Of a DNA stretch of 64,000 nucleotides, positions 13,271 to 24,749 are shown piece after piece. The first letter of the stretch is position 1; each line of letters begins with the position of its first letter. The position numbers were made by a program, and so were the translations under genes. This stretch comes from Apis mellifera (Eukaryota; Arthropoda; Insecta; Hymenoptera; Apidae), in contig NC_037651.1 in assembly GCF_003254395.2 (NCBI RefSeq), positions 6,375,001-6,439,000 on the forward strand, given 5' to 3'. The notes beneath the pieces are model-generated. The model searched no databases. It was not told the DNA's origin and was given only the letters and a program-made list of their open reading frames with translations.

Positions 13271-14757
13271 ACGTTAATATTTTAACATTAATTCTCTCCT
13301 ATTATTTCATGGCTACTTATACATGTTAATGATGTTAATAATATATATTAGGGAACAAATGAAAAAATTTGTAACCTGCTTATTTGATTTTGATCATGTT
13401 TTACATGTGTCACCAACGTCAATGGATGGTAGATTTGGGCATAAGATTTCGGGAAATTTTAAATATATATGTATGTGGATAATAATAATAAGAATCAATA
13501 CGTGTGTGCATCCATTGATTTAATCATATATTCATTTATCTTCCACCGATTATTGTGTCAACAAGAAAATCATCATCAGAATTTTTCTGAATCAAAAATT
13601 TTCGGAATCAAAAACATTCTAGTAATTTATCCACCTAATCGCTTACTCATTTCCAATAATTTATTGCGCATTTTGCGCAATCCTTTTATTTCCCATCCCG
13701 CTTTTTATAAGTAATAAAATCAAAGAATTAATTAAATTTTTTTATTGATACCCACTCTAAAGTATAATCTCACGTAGTTTATCAAAACAATTTTTTCTAA
13801 ATATAATAGATAGTAAGAAAAAGTAGAAATGTACAATAAAATTATTATTATTATTATTATAGATAAATAAATTATTTTAAATTGAATTTAAAATAACATA
13901 TCTCAATGATTATCTCATAAAATCATTATATTTAAAACTTGTATCTTAAATATCTTGATAAACCGTACACGAGATAAACGTGATATTGAAATCACATGGA
14001 TTGATGTAGATCGATGAATTGAACATTTTACAATATAAAATTGTAAAAAATTAAAAAATCTTTGATTTCATTATCTACAGAAATTCAATGAATCGAATAA
14101 ATGAGTAATTAAGCGGATCAATTATTGAAAAAGATATTTCATTCCAGGGAAATAATCGAAGAAACATTAATTAAACATATGATTAAATCAATGCACGTGC
14201 TGACTTTTATTATTATCTATATATTTATACCTACATACATATGTATATAGTTGAAATTTCATGGAATCTTGTCTTGAAATTGATCACTTATTGACGTAGC
14301 AGATATAAAATGTGTGATGTGTTCGAAGTCAGGTAAGCATCTGGAAGTTATTCTAATTTTTTTTAATAAATAATACGACATAAATGTAACAATACGTATT
14401 ACATCCTCCGCAATTGTTTCAGATCATAACTCTATTTCTCCGTTATGCAGTTATAATAAAATACCTAAGGAAAAAGATGAATGATTCAAAGGATATTATA
14501 TCTGCGGGAAAATATTTTCTTTATAAATACAATCAATATTTGCTACGTGTAATCAATATTTGCTAATTTTTAAATAGAAACACATAATTCTTCTCCCATT
14601 ATAGGTCGATTCTTCTCATCATTTTAGAAAAAAAAAAAAATATAAATATATATATATATATATTATATACATGCTAACAATCTTAGTACACGTTCGAAAA
14701 TATTCATTTGAATCTTATGCGAAGCGTTAAGATCCAAAGCTGCTGATAGGCTCTCTC
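13271..14757. other. AT-rich intergenic spacer
   Basis: Open frames at 13323-13523 and 13469-13714 show no family resemblance, good splice context or codon preference. A short TA microsatellite lies at about 14645-14663. Otherwise nothing recognisable is present up to the TATA box of the next gene. Confidence 0.55.
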
Positions 14758-14803
14758 TTATAAAAGACGAGAACACACTGATCGAGTCACTTAATCGTCG
14801 AAG
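14758..14803 (+). promoter_or_regulatory. TATA box and short 5' UTR exon of MINPP-like copy A
   Basis: TTATAAAAG at 14758-14766 is a strong TATA box. A start site 25-30 bases on would lie near 14788. An untranslated leader then ends at the donor GAAG|GTGAGC after 14803 and joins the acceptor TTTTCCAG ending at 14963. The first in-frame methionine after that acceptor is at 15002. Confidence 0.65.
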
Positions 14804-15001
14804 GTGAGCGAAGTAGTGTTTGAACAACGATTGAAACGTTAGCTATCATTTTGCGAAAAAAGAATATATAGCTGCGTATAAATAATATCTTTAATTCTTT
14901 ATCCTTTTTCGAGTATATCCATCGATTACAACGATTCATATATTATGTCTCTTTGTTTTCCAGATATTTACAGAATAGCTTTTTTCCCAAAGAAAAATAT
15001 A

Positions 15002-17044
15002 ATGCCAAGTGCGAAAATCTTTGCGATTTTAATCGCAATTTTTTGTTTAGAAAATCATTTAGCTTTAAGCGAATATTGTTACGTTGACGATCGAAATCCC
15101 TTTTTGTTGTTCAGCACGAAAACTGCTTATGAACACGTTCATGGCACCATAACCGATTCCAAACTGCCAAGTGGGTAACGAATTATCACCTCACGTTTAC
15201 ATATGTAATACACAAATCACGATTTCTCTCTCCTCCACAGATTGTGAACCACTGCAGATTTGGATGATACTTAGACACGGAACTCGGAATAGCGGCAAAC
15301 ATTGGATTAAAAAATTAAAAAACGACTTGCCACAGATTCAACGTACTATCATCGAGAATCACGACAGTTAGTTTTAATCTATCTTTGATATTTTTTTTTC
15401 ATGATCTTGACTTTTCATTTTCTTGCATAATTCTTGTATTTACAGATTGTAAATTGTGCGAAAAAGATTTTAACAGGTTAAAAGATTGGAACGGGTACAA
15501 ACCTCTGCAAAAGAAAAAGGCTGCACGATTGACAATGCAGGGTAAACAAGACATGTTTTTCCTTGGTTTACGATTTAAGAATTATTTCCCTGAACTTTTC
15601 CAATCTCGTTCAAATAACGATTTGGATAAATTGTATCAAGTAATTTTCTCAAATATGTGATATTCGTAATTAAAAAGTATCAAATAATTAATAATCCATT
15701 TTGATCTCTCACAGTTTAGATCGACGAAAACTCAACGAACCATAGCCAGCATGGAAAACTTCATCAAGGGCCTTTTTAACAACGTGACCTTCGACAATGC
15801 AAAAATAGTGGGAATCCCTGAAGACACTCTGTTACAAGTATTATTATACATATAATAATAATCGTCTAAATTTGAAGATAAATTCTTCTCATACGTATAT
15901 ATATATATATATCAATCGATCATTTTCAGTATTACAAAATTTATGAACCATATTTGAACGAAACGGCTAACACGACAGAGTTGTGGGCTGAAAGTGACGA
16001 ATTAACGCACAGCGAAGAGTACAATCAAATGATGAACAATATTAGTCAACGGCTTGGCTTGTCAAACAATATATCGGAAGAAGTTTTCAGTACATAATAT
16101 CTTATCTCATTGATTTATATTTATATTCTTCGTACGAATAAATTCTTTCATTCAATTCGTCGATCAAAATTTATTTAGCTCAAATCGAAGACGTGTACAC
16201 TATTTGCCTGTTCGAGAGCGCTTGGTACATCAACGAAAAATCCCCCTGGTGCGCCCCGTTTACAAAGGAAGATATAGAATGGTTTCAGTACAGGGACGAT
16301 ATGTATTTTTATTATCTTTACGGTTATGGCCAGCAAATGAGGAGCGATGTTGGATGTCCACCGTTGAAGGACCTTTTCAATCATTTTTCGTGAGTGTATA
16401 ATCGTATTAGATATCTCAGAGGAGGAGAAGAACTTCCTATTTCCACAATAAGATCCCTACGTTATAGCAAATTAATATTAATTGTATAAATAATTAAATA
16501 AGAAATTTCACGTAACATCAGAAACATTTCATTCCTTAAAAAAAAATACTCAATATTGTAATAAATAACATTACGTATCGTTTTTTTTTTTCAGAAATTT
16601 GGAAAATGGAAATAAGGACGAACCGAAAGGTATTTTTTACTTCACCCACAGTGCCGCTCTTCAATTGCTGCTGTCCACGTTGGGATACGCGAAAGACTCG
16701 GAGCCTTTGGTGCACGATACAAACATCGATAAGGCGAAAACAAGAAAATGGTACACAGCGAATCTGACTCCATTCGCTGCGAACTTAGCGGCCATTTTGT
16801 ACAAGTACGTTTCAAGCCTCGTTTTAATCATTAATTTACTTATTTACCCGTTAATTATTTCACTCTCGTTATTACTTTCAGATGCGATAAAAATTTCAAG
16901 ATAAACTTTAAGGTAAAACTTTATTTAAACGAGAAACCATTAGATTACGAAGGATGCCCACGAGGCACGTGCGAATGGAGCCATTTCAAGAAGATATTGA
17001 AGAAGATAGCGGTCAACTGTGAAATGGATAAAAATGAGATGTAA
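15002..17044 (+). CDS. Multiple inositol polyphosphate phosphatase 1-like protein, copy A
   Basis: Eight coding exons: 15002-15170, 15241-15366, 15446-15639, 15715-15837, 15930-16089, 16179-16389, 16595-16804, 16882-17044. They encode 451 residues; human MINPP1 is about 487. An N-terminal signal peptide (SAKIFAILIAIFCLENHLALS) predicts secretion or ER entry. This histidine-phosphatase family removes phosphates from InsP6 and related inositol phosphates. The nucleophile motif LRHGTRNSG is intact (RHGTR, residues 68-72) and FRSTKTQRTIASM follows. The second catalytic motif, HAE in the family, reads HSA (346-348), so the usual proton donor is missing. Cysteines and ANLxAxLYKC near the end are conserved. 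A methionine at 14945 is in frame but lies before the probable leader acceptor, so 15002 was chosen. Activity is uncertain. Confidence 0.9.
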
Positions 17045-17140
17045 TTAATTCGTTAAATTTTTGTTTTAAAATCGTCGTATGACAAACGTCACGTGAAAGA
17101 TACCTGAACGTGTATATGTATATATATATACGTGCACGTT

Positions 17141-17190
17141 GGAATCAACGAAGCTATGACGGCGACCTTATATTACTGTCATACGAAGCT
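17141..17190 (+). repeat. Degenerate dispersed repeat, copy 1
   Basis: Contains AACGAAGCTATGACGGCGAC then CTTATATTACTGTC. It shares the order CGAAGCT, TGAC, GACCTTA with two downstream blocks. It is the most divergent of the three, with a three-base insertion in the core. Confidence 0.5.
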
Positions 17191-17683
17191 GGCATGATGA
17201 ACGATATACGGTCATACACGGTTATGACACTTTCAAATTTAGTCACGTTCACTTTGCATTATCATTGAAATTATTATATCCCCCATCTTTGGAGATTTTA
17301 ATTCGCGCGTTGTTTGATAGTATTACTTTTATTTCTTTAATCCAATCCACAGATTTTTACAAATGTAATTTATGTTGCCACGCAAATTTAGAGAATATCA
17401 GGGTTAATGTATTAAATAAGTTGTTTTATATGATATATTTTATATAAGCTTCTTTAATAAATTATACGATTTGATTTTTAATTAATTATTTTAATAATTT
17501 ACCATGGACTTCTTAATGGTAATCTATATTTCTGATTATATTATTCCATTCATCGTGTATCATTTTATCTTGATCTTAATTTCGAGATAAATATTCTTCG
17601 TATAGTATTATTATTTTTTGTTTTTTTAATTTCGATTCTCGTGATTATTACGTAGTTTTAACAGCGTACGAAATAGACATATT

Positions 17684-17732
17684 GGAAGCATCGAAGCTTG
17701 ACGACCTTATGTCAGTGACACCTGAACTACCG
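17684..17732 (+). repeat. Degenerate dispersed repeat, copy 2
   Basis: Begins GGAAGCATCGAAGCTTGACG and continues ACCTTATGTCAGTG. Aligned by eye to copy 3 with one single-base gap, about 33 of 45 bases agree and most differences are C/T or A/G. Confidence 0.6.
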
Positions 17733-18330
17733 TGACCAATGCTGTTCACAATAGGTGTATATATACTTAAACGTTGCAATGGATGATACTGTAACATTCA
17801 AAATATTCTCTTTAAAAAAAAACAAGCAAATCTAATTGAAAACTTTGAAAATTCATCGTTTTGAAAGAAAAAAAAAGAAATTGTAATTTCAATCTCAAAA
17901 TTCATCGAGACGAAATAATTGCAAAATCAATCGAGACAATATTCCTTCAAACATTCCTCCTTCTTTAAAAGAAATAATAAGCAACAAACGCTCAAAATTT
18001 AAGTTTCTATTTTCTCGAAACAAAATTAAAAAAAATTTAAACTCTTTTGATTTAATTGATGGATAAGAATTAAATCCCACGAATATCGTTCTCTTTTCGC
18101 TCGTGCCAATCCCTTAAAAGAACTCGTAATAATGGTTTCGAACGAAGTTTGGACGGCCGTGTTTTCCTCTTTACCTTATATTATCGATCGCGCGTGCTCA
18201 AAATGACGGACCTTTACGATTTTATAGAACACACGAAACACACCAAGTTGAATCGGGCAAGTATCAAAGGCTACGTACACTAATCGTACACACGAAACTA
18301 TACGACTTTTACACAACAAGCTACAAGCTA

Positions 18331-18379
18331 GGAGCAACGAGGCTCGACGACCTTACGCCAGTGGTACACGAGCCGCCGC
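18331..18379 (+). repeat. Degenerate dispersed repeat, copy 3
   Basis: Begins GGAGCAACGAGGCTCGACGA and continues CCTTACGCCAGTGG. It is the CpG-richer partner of copy 2, as if the copies differ mainly by loss of CpG. Confidence 0.6.
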
Positions 18380-18903
18380 CACGAGAGGTGGTATCGCGAT
18401 CGGCAGCAACGCTCTTCCTTCCACGATCTTTTTCACGCTTGATTCATATTTGAAAAAAAGGAGCGGTGATTACAGTGAATACGATAATCGTGTTAGCGGG
18501 AATCGAAACGTTCGCCAAAGAGAAGAAGAAGAATTGATTCGAAAGAAAGTTTCGTCTCTCTTCGAGTTCGATATATTTATATACAGTTCGAATTTATCAA
18601 AAGATGAAATGAATGGAAAATTAATCCGATAGTTGGAAATTTTTTTTTTTCAACTCGCACGAGTTGTATTAAGAAGGGGATCCTCGAATGGGGTTTCCGT
18701 GACTCGCACGCATTAATCGAAGGAAGGAAACACGTAATGAAAAGGGAACGATCGTAAGTTTCGACTTCGGAGGATCGATCGAGGTGTTTGTAAAACATTC
18801 GTGGGATACGATTTGCTTGGATTCGAACAAAGAGGTTGTTACTATCAGGAGGGAAAAGTGAATATTACTGTCTCCCGCACTCTCTCTTTCCAACTTTTTC
18901 CAG

Positions 18904-18964
18904 GGACCGATTTAATGCGCCGAAACAGGGCGTGAAGTTTGGCTTCGAAGAGGACTCGCTCCAG
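18904..18964 (+). other. Exon-like segment of unknown transcript
   Basis: A long pyrimidine tract ending CTTTTTCCAG precedes it and CAG|GTAATT follows, both good splice sites. One of three frames is open throughout, reading DRFNAPKQGVKFGFEEDSLQ. The protein is not recognised and no partner exon was found nearby. It may be part of a noncoding RNA, an alternative leader of copy B, or chance. Confidence 0.3.
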
Positions 18965-21473
18965 GTAATTTGTTCACTAGAGAATTTTTCTCTTTTCGTG
19001 ACGTGTGAATGATACTTTTATTCGATGCGGCAACATTTTTGAATAATTTTTTCCTTAGGTTAATTTTAATTTTTTTGAAATTTTTTATCGTGGAAATTAT
19101 TTCTTATCCTTGCGTTTCAAGGGATTATTTTTTTTTTTGGGGGGGGTTTTTTAATATCTATGAAACAATATGACGAGAGATAACGTTTTAATTGAAGTAA
19201 AATGTCGTGAGAACAGTAGTGGAATTCGTTTCGTTCAACTTTTCAATGGAATCCTTATCTAGCAGGAATTTCATTTGAATAAATAAACTCGTCTCTGAAT
19301 GATTAAATAGTTAAACAATAATGGGATCACCAACCGTGACATACACGTTCCACTTTTCCTCGCAATTAACAAATACGTTATTTATTCGACGACAGTCTGT
19401 TTTATTATTTCTTCTGCCATGATTCATATTGGACAGATCGGGAGAGGAGATGACAATGCAATTAACTTCGCAATAAAGTAGCAGATGTCTCTTTGTCTGA
19501 AAAATTTATTTCCCTTATTTCGTTGTTTCCTATTATTACGTAGTGTTACATAAATATTCCATTACAGTATTAACTCGTTTAAAGATTGGAAAAAGAATTT
19601 TAATAGCAGCTACATTATTAGGTTTATATAAATGTAATGACCGTGGACGAGGATATATTTATTTTTCCTTTTTTTTTTTTTTATATATATATAGCTACAG
19701 AAATTGAAAAAAAATACTCTTCAAGTACTATAAAATGTACTTTGATTATTTGGATATCTTATACCTTTAAATTTTCCAACGTAACTTTCCTCACTTTTAA
19801 ATCATCCTTTGATATAACCAAATATATTAAAACCTGAATTATATAAAAATAGATATTATACAAATAAATATATTCTCGTGAAAATTACATTCTTTTTCGC
19901 GTATCAGTTAACATATATATATCTAAAAATGTGATCTCGAAATTTCGAGAAGAGATTATTGTTCGAAATATAGGAAAGAAATAAGATTAACGTAATATTG
20001 CCAAGTATTCCGGAAGAATCAGATCTCGGTACCAGGCATACACGACGCTTTGCACTCGCGGACACAAGGCATTAACTATAAGTAGGCCAAGTAGACTTAT
20101 TAGACTCAAAGAAGGTTTTGCTAATCTAACCACTACCAATTGCCTTATCGTCAACCTTACTTACTTACTTACTCACTCTTGAATTGCTCTTTTTAACGGC
20201 ATCCCGCCTTCATAGGCTCTTAATGATTCTTGAAGAGAAATTTTATTCCACCGATTTCAATTCAACCGAGTTTAATAATAATTATCGCGAAAATGTAATT
20301 AAATCCAATTAGAATAATTGGAGTAATTTGAACGTTATCCTATAATTTTTTTTTTTTCCTCTTTCGTTATTACTTCATCTTTTATTATTTCATCTTGCGA
20401 AAGTACGTTTATTCGTTCTTTTTATCGCGCCTTCTATTTAACATGCGATCGAAATGGCCACGCGAAATGGCCATATTGGAGAAAAATCAGCGCGGATTGG
20501 AAGAATTTGATATCTCTGGTTGGTTAAATTATAAATAAGAAAGATCCAACAGCGGAACAAAAATGTTTCATATATGCTCGAACGCGAAAATAGTAAAGGC
20601 GAGGCGACTAGAACTTTTCTGAGAAAACCTGTTTATTGCGTCCTCTCTCCCGTAATTATGCAATATTACGCGCGAGATGCGTGAACGCATCTTAACTTGC
20701 ACATTCACGTGCACAGTTTATCCTTAACCTTGGCGCGAGAAATATTCCGATCAGTTATTCTCTCCAACATTCGAAACGTTCTCTCGTGGGGAAAGATCGA
20801 AACGAAATTTTCGAAACCGATTTCGATTACGAATAATTAAAGAAATTAGAAGAATATTTTAATTTTTAATAAAGGAGGCAATCTCAAAGGAATGTTATAT
20901 ATACTTTGAAAGCACGATCGTTAAAATCTTTGTTAAAATTGCGATCAAACAGAAATTGAATTTTATTGCGTATGTACAATGAATTATTTATATAAAAGAT
21001 TATATAAAAAAATGAAGGATAGGAATCGGTTACATAAGATCTATTTTACATATAGTTGGCTGTTGGTAATTTATAAAGCTGGTAGTAAAGTAACATGTGA
21101 CATCAGCACAGGAAAATGTAGGTTTATTGCAAGCTGTACCACAATGAAACAAAACCGTTTTATGAGTTCTTAGAGTTGAGGAGCGAGTTCGATCCTCCCA
21201 GTTGTCTTTCTTTCCAATCGAAATGTATATATTTACATATTGAGATTTCTAATATTAAATATTTCGTTATAATTGTCGAAATAGATATAATAGTAACAAT
21301 AATAATAATAATTGGAAAGAAATACACAAAAAAAAATTTTTCGTACAAATTTTGCTAGTAAGGTTTTACACAAATTTTTTGATGGATTTTTCATGGAAAA
21401 ATCTGTGACAAATTTGTAATATTGGAATATTTAAGGATACGTTTTAATCTCGATTCGCAGATTCAACTTCAAA

Positions 21474-24400
21474 ATGAATGCATACGTGCTATTCTTGGCT
21501 TTATTAATTAGTCATGTTTACGCGCGTGATGTTGATTACTGTTTTAAGGAAGAGAATGATCCGTATTTATACATGGCCACTAAAACTGCCTACCATTTCG
21601 TCTATCACAAAGGCCGATTTCAAGACGTGCCTAGTAAGTAGAGATGATAAATTAAAATACACGTTATTTCTAAAATATGTTTTAGATCTTTCTGGCAAAA
21701 TTAATTTAAATTTTCATTCAGACAGGGAAATTTTGAAATTTGTATACTTCAAGATGATGATATTATTATCGATCTTCTTTAAATTTTTATTCCATAAAAA
21801 TAATTAAAATAATCTTTATGGGATGAATGTTGTGCAAGTAGATTGAAAAAAATTTTAAATATTTCGTAGATTGCCAAGCAAAGCAAATTTGGATGCTCGT
21901 TACACATGGCACTCGATGCTCTTCAAAGTCAGAAATCATGGAAATGCTCAAATTAAAAGATTTCCAAAAAGAAATAATTAACAATCACGAATTACGAAAC
22001 AGTGAGTATAACTTTTTAATTCCTTTTTTTTTTTTAATGAAAAACAAGAACGATTTTTGTAAAAAAAGTAGATATATATATATAAAAGATAAATAGTGGT
22101 CCAGAGAGACGCACAGCTGAAATTTTTAATATTTACGCGCGGCCGTGTATTTTATTATTCATTGAAAAAGTTTCGAGGAAAAGGTGTCCCCATTAAATGA
22201 AATGCAAGTAAAGTTGCACGCAAATTCAGGTCATTGACACTTTTTCCTATCGATCTTCGCCATACGTTGTTTTACGTGTTAATCAATAACCACATTTCCA
22301 ACATTTAACCCTAGATTTATCGAGTTCACGAATGAATTAACCATCTTTGAATTGGAACGCGTCTAATCTCGAATCATTAATCTTTCGAAAATATTAGAAA
22401 TGGAAATCGAAAATCGATCTACTCGAATACCCGAACTCAAAACTACTTTGTAAAATTTTTTAAATTCTCCGAAACATGGAAAAGATTTGAATTTTTATTT
22501 TTACGCTTATAATTTTTCGAAAATTGTCTCGAAAAGGAGAAGAGAATCCTTGCAATTTTTCAACAATCCTCATCATTTCCCCATTTTCTTTCCCACAGAT
22601 GGACACTTGTGCAACAAGGATTTAGAAAATTTGAAAAAATGGAACCCGAACGAATATCTGATGATCGAACGAGCGAAAGTTCTGGCACCGCAGGGTGTGG
22701 AGGATATGAGGTTGCTCGCGAGACGATTGCAAAGTAGTTTTCCCCATCTTCTGCAACCGAACAATAACGAGAACATTACCGAGCGAGATTACGTGGTACG
22801 TATCACGCGCCACGAGGAAAAGAAACTAACGATTTATCGATTTTTCAATGATTCGATTGATTTATTTCAGTTTAAAGAATCGGATGCGTACAACAGTATG
22901 GGCGCGTTTATGGAGGGATTGTTCAAGAGTAGAGACGTCGTGGATAGCGAAAAAGTTCCAGAAAATGACACTTTACTCACGGTAATTACATTAAACGTGT
23001 AATACATATTATATTAATTAAACAGAAACGAATTATATTCTATTTTCGTCCATGAAATCATCTAATCATCAATTATTATCATTGAAATGTAGTATAATAA
23101 TTTTAGAAATTTATGTATAATAAATATGTAAATAATGAATTTTTAAAACGTATCATTTTTAAAGATAATTATGAATCAAGAAATATTATTTAATTCTCAT
23201 TGCTTGAAAAGTGAGAATAAAATTGCGAACGGATGAAATTATGAATATTTTTTGTACGATGATATCTTCAATTAATTACAAACTCAGAGAAAACTCAACC
23301 GGATTTGATTAATAGAATAACATTGAATTTTATCAAAATTTAATTTAGAAAAAATGATTTATATTTCATTCTTAATAGATGTACAAAATGTGCGATTCGT
23401 GGGACAACGAATACAACAACGTTTCCTACGAGGAGGTAATCGCTTTCGAGGAGAGCGAAGATTTCAGAAATCTCGTGGAGAACGTGAGCCGACGCCTCGG
23501 ATTTTTGTACATTCCCAAAGGTTAGAATTTAAAAAATAGAAGAAACATATTTCAAAATTTCGTTTCATCGACTGTTTCGTCGAATGCCATTCTTTTCTTT
23601 CCTTTTTTTCCAGATTCGATTCTAACGATGTACGATATGTGCCGTTACGAAAAGGCATGGACAGTGACGCAACTCTCTCCTTGGTGTGCCGTTTTCAGCA
23701 AAGAGGAACTTCATGTGCTCGAGTATCGCGAGGATCTCTACTATTATTACAAAGCCGGATATGGACGTGAAATCAATGCTCGGCTAGGATGCACGCTTTT
23801 GCAAGACATGATGAATCACTTTTGGTAATCTTCTCCTCTCTCTCTCTCTTTAGTTTTTTGATTAAATTTTTAAACGATTATTCTAATAAATAATTCGGGC
23901 GATACTTCGAATTCGATTATGTTTTCAGGAAAATGGAACAGGAGGACGAGTCGAATCAGCCCAAAGGCGTATTCTATTTTAGCGATACTATAAGTCTGTT
24001 GAATCTTTTGACAACATTGAACATTAATAAAGATCAAATGCAACTGAAGGCTTTTAATTACAAGGAAATGGCGAAACGTCAGTGGAGAACATCCTTCATG
24101 TCATCTTTCGCTGCGAATCTTATCGCTGTATTCTACAAGTAAGAATTCTTATAAATTCTAACGTTAATTTTATTTTTCTTTTCCATCACAAACGATAGAA
24201 ATCTATACTCTTTCCTCGCCTCGAGAGTTCTATTTAATAAGAAATTAATAAGAAGAATGGTTCATTAATAATTTCTATCGTCTCGCTTTATAAAGTGACT
24301 TAATTGGAAGGAAAACGAAATATCTTTGCATACAAAGGAGATAATTAGAACAAAAGAAAAAAAAGTATAATTATTCTCTCATTCTGTCTGTTAGACAAAA

Positions 24401-24749
24401 GTTGGCCGAGGAAGAGTGGAGATATATCTATTTGAAGTAATATTTTTGTTAACACGCGAAATCCTTATACTTGGAACCAAAATTATTTATTTCATTTTCC
24501 ATTCGAACTAGATGCGACACTATCAGCCAACCGAACAAAGTGATGTTTTACCTGGCCGAGAAATTGGTCATGATCGACGGATGTGACGTGGGCCTCTGCG
24601 ATTGGGAATATATAAAGCAAAAGTTCAATCCCGTCCTCAAACAGTGCGATATGAAAACTTGTTGGAACGAAAACGGTGTCCCCATTTTTCTGCCTAATTT
24701 CGTTCTCCTTATCCTTTCATGCTTCTCTTTAATCTTCATCAGGGAATAA
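21474..24749 (+). CDS. Multiple inositol polyphosphate phosphatase 1-like protein, copy B (probable pseudoenzyme, GPI-anchored?)
   Basis: Eight coding exons: 21474-21633, 21870-22001, 22599-22795, 22871-22981, 23379-23520, 23614-23824, 23929-24138, 24512-24749. They encode 466 residues. Intron phases (1,1,0,0,1,2,2) are identical to copy A, and exons 6 and 7 have the same lengths (211 and 210), so this is a tandem duplicate. A signal peptide (NAYVLFLALLISHVYA) is present. The active-site motif reads VTHGTR (65-69 THGTR), losing the first Arg. The FRxT...R block is FKESDAYNSM, and HAE is replaced by DTI (337-339). Unlike copy A it ends in a hydrophobic stretch (FLPNFVLLILSCFSLIFI) plus two charged residues, as in GPI-anchor signals; Drosophila Mipp1 is known to be GPI-anchored. 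Catalysis is unlikely; a binding role is possible. AATAAA lies at 24802. Confidence 0.9.

Larger units (their letters stand above)
17045..21473. other. Intergenic region between MINPP-like copies, with dispersed repeats and an exon-like segment
   Basis: No confident gene. It holds three related degenerate 50-bp blocks (see repeat entries), an exon-like 61-bp segment at 18904-18964, a poly-T run followed by poly-G near 19130-19147, and a CTTA tetranucleotide run near 20158-20170. From about 20440 to 20800 the base composition is higher in G+C. A TATA-like TATATAAAAG at 20989-20998 could serve copy B through a spliced leader ending at the acceptor GATTCGCAG (21460), 13 bases before ATG 21474. 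Open frames here are short and unsupported. Confidence 0.5.

Noticed and set aside
13323..13714. Open frames after the Tctex gene
   Set aside because: Short, out of frame with the Tctex exons and lacking any recognisable motif; the Tctex domain ends properly at 13270.
21170..21205. tRNA-like B-box word (GAGTTCGATCCTC)
   Set aside because: The flanking bases do not form a T-stem of the right shape and no A box, anticodon arm or acceptor stem pairs with it.
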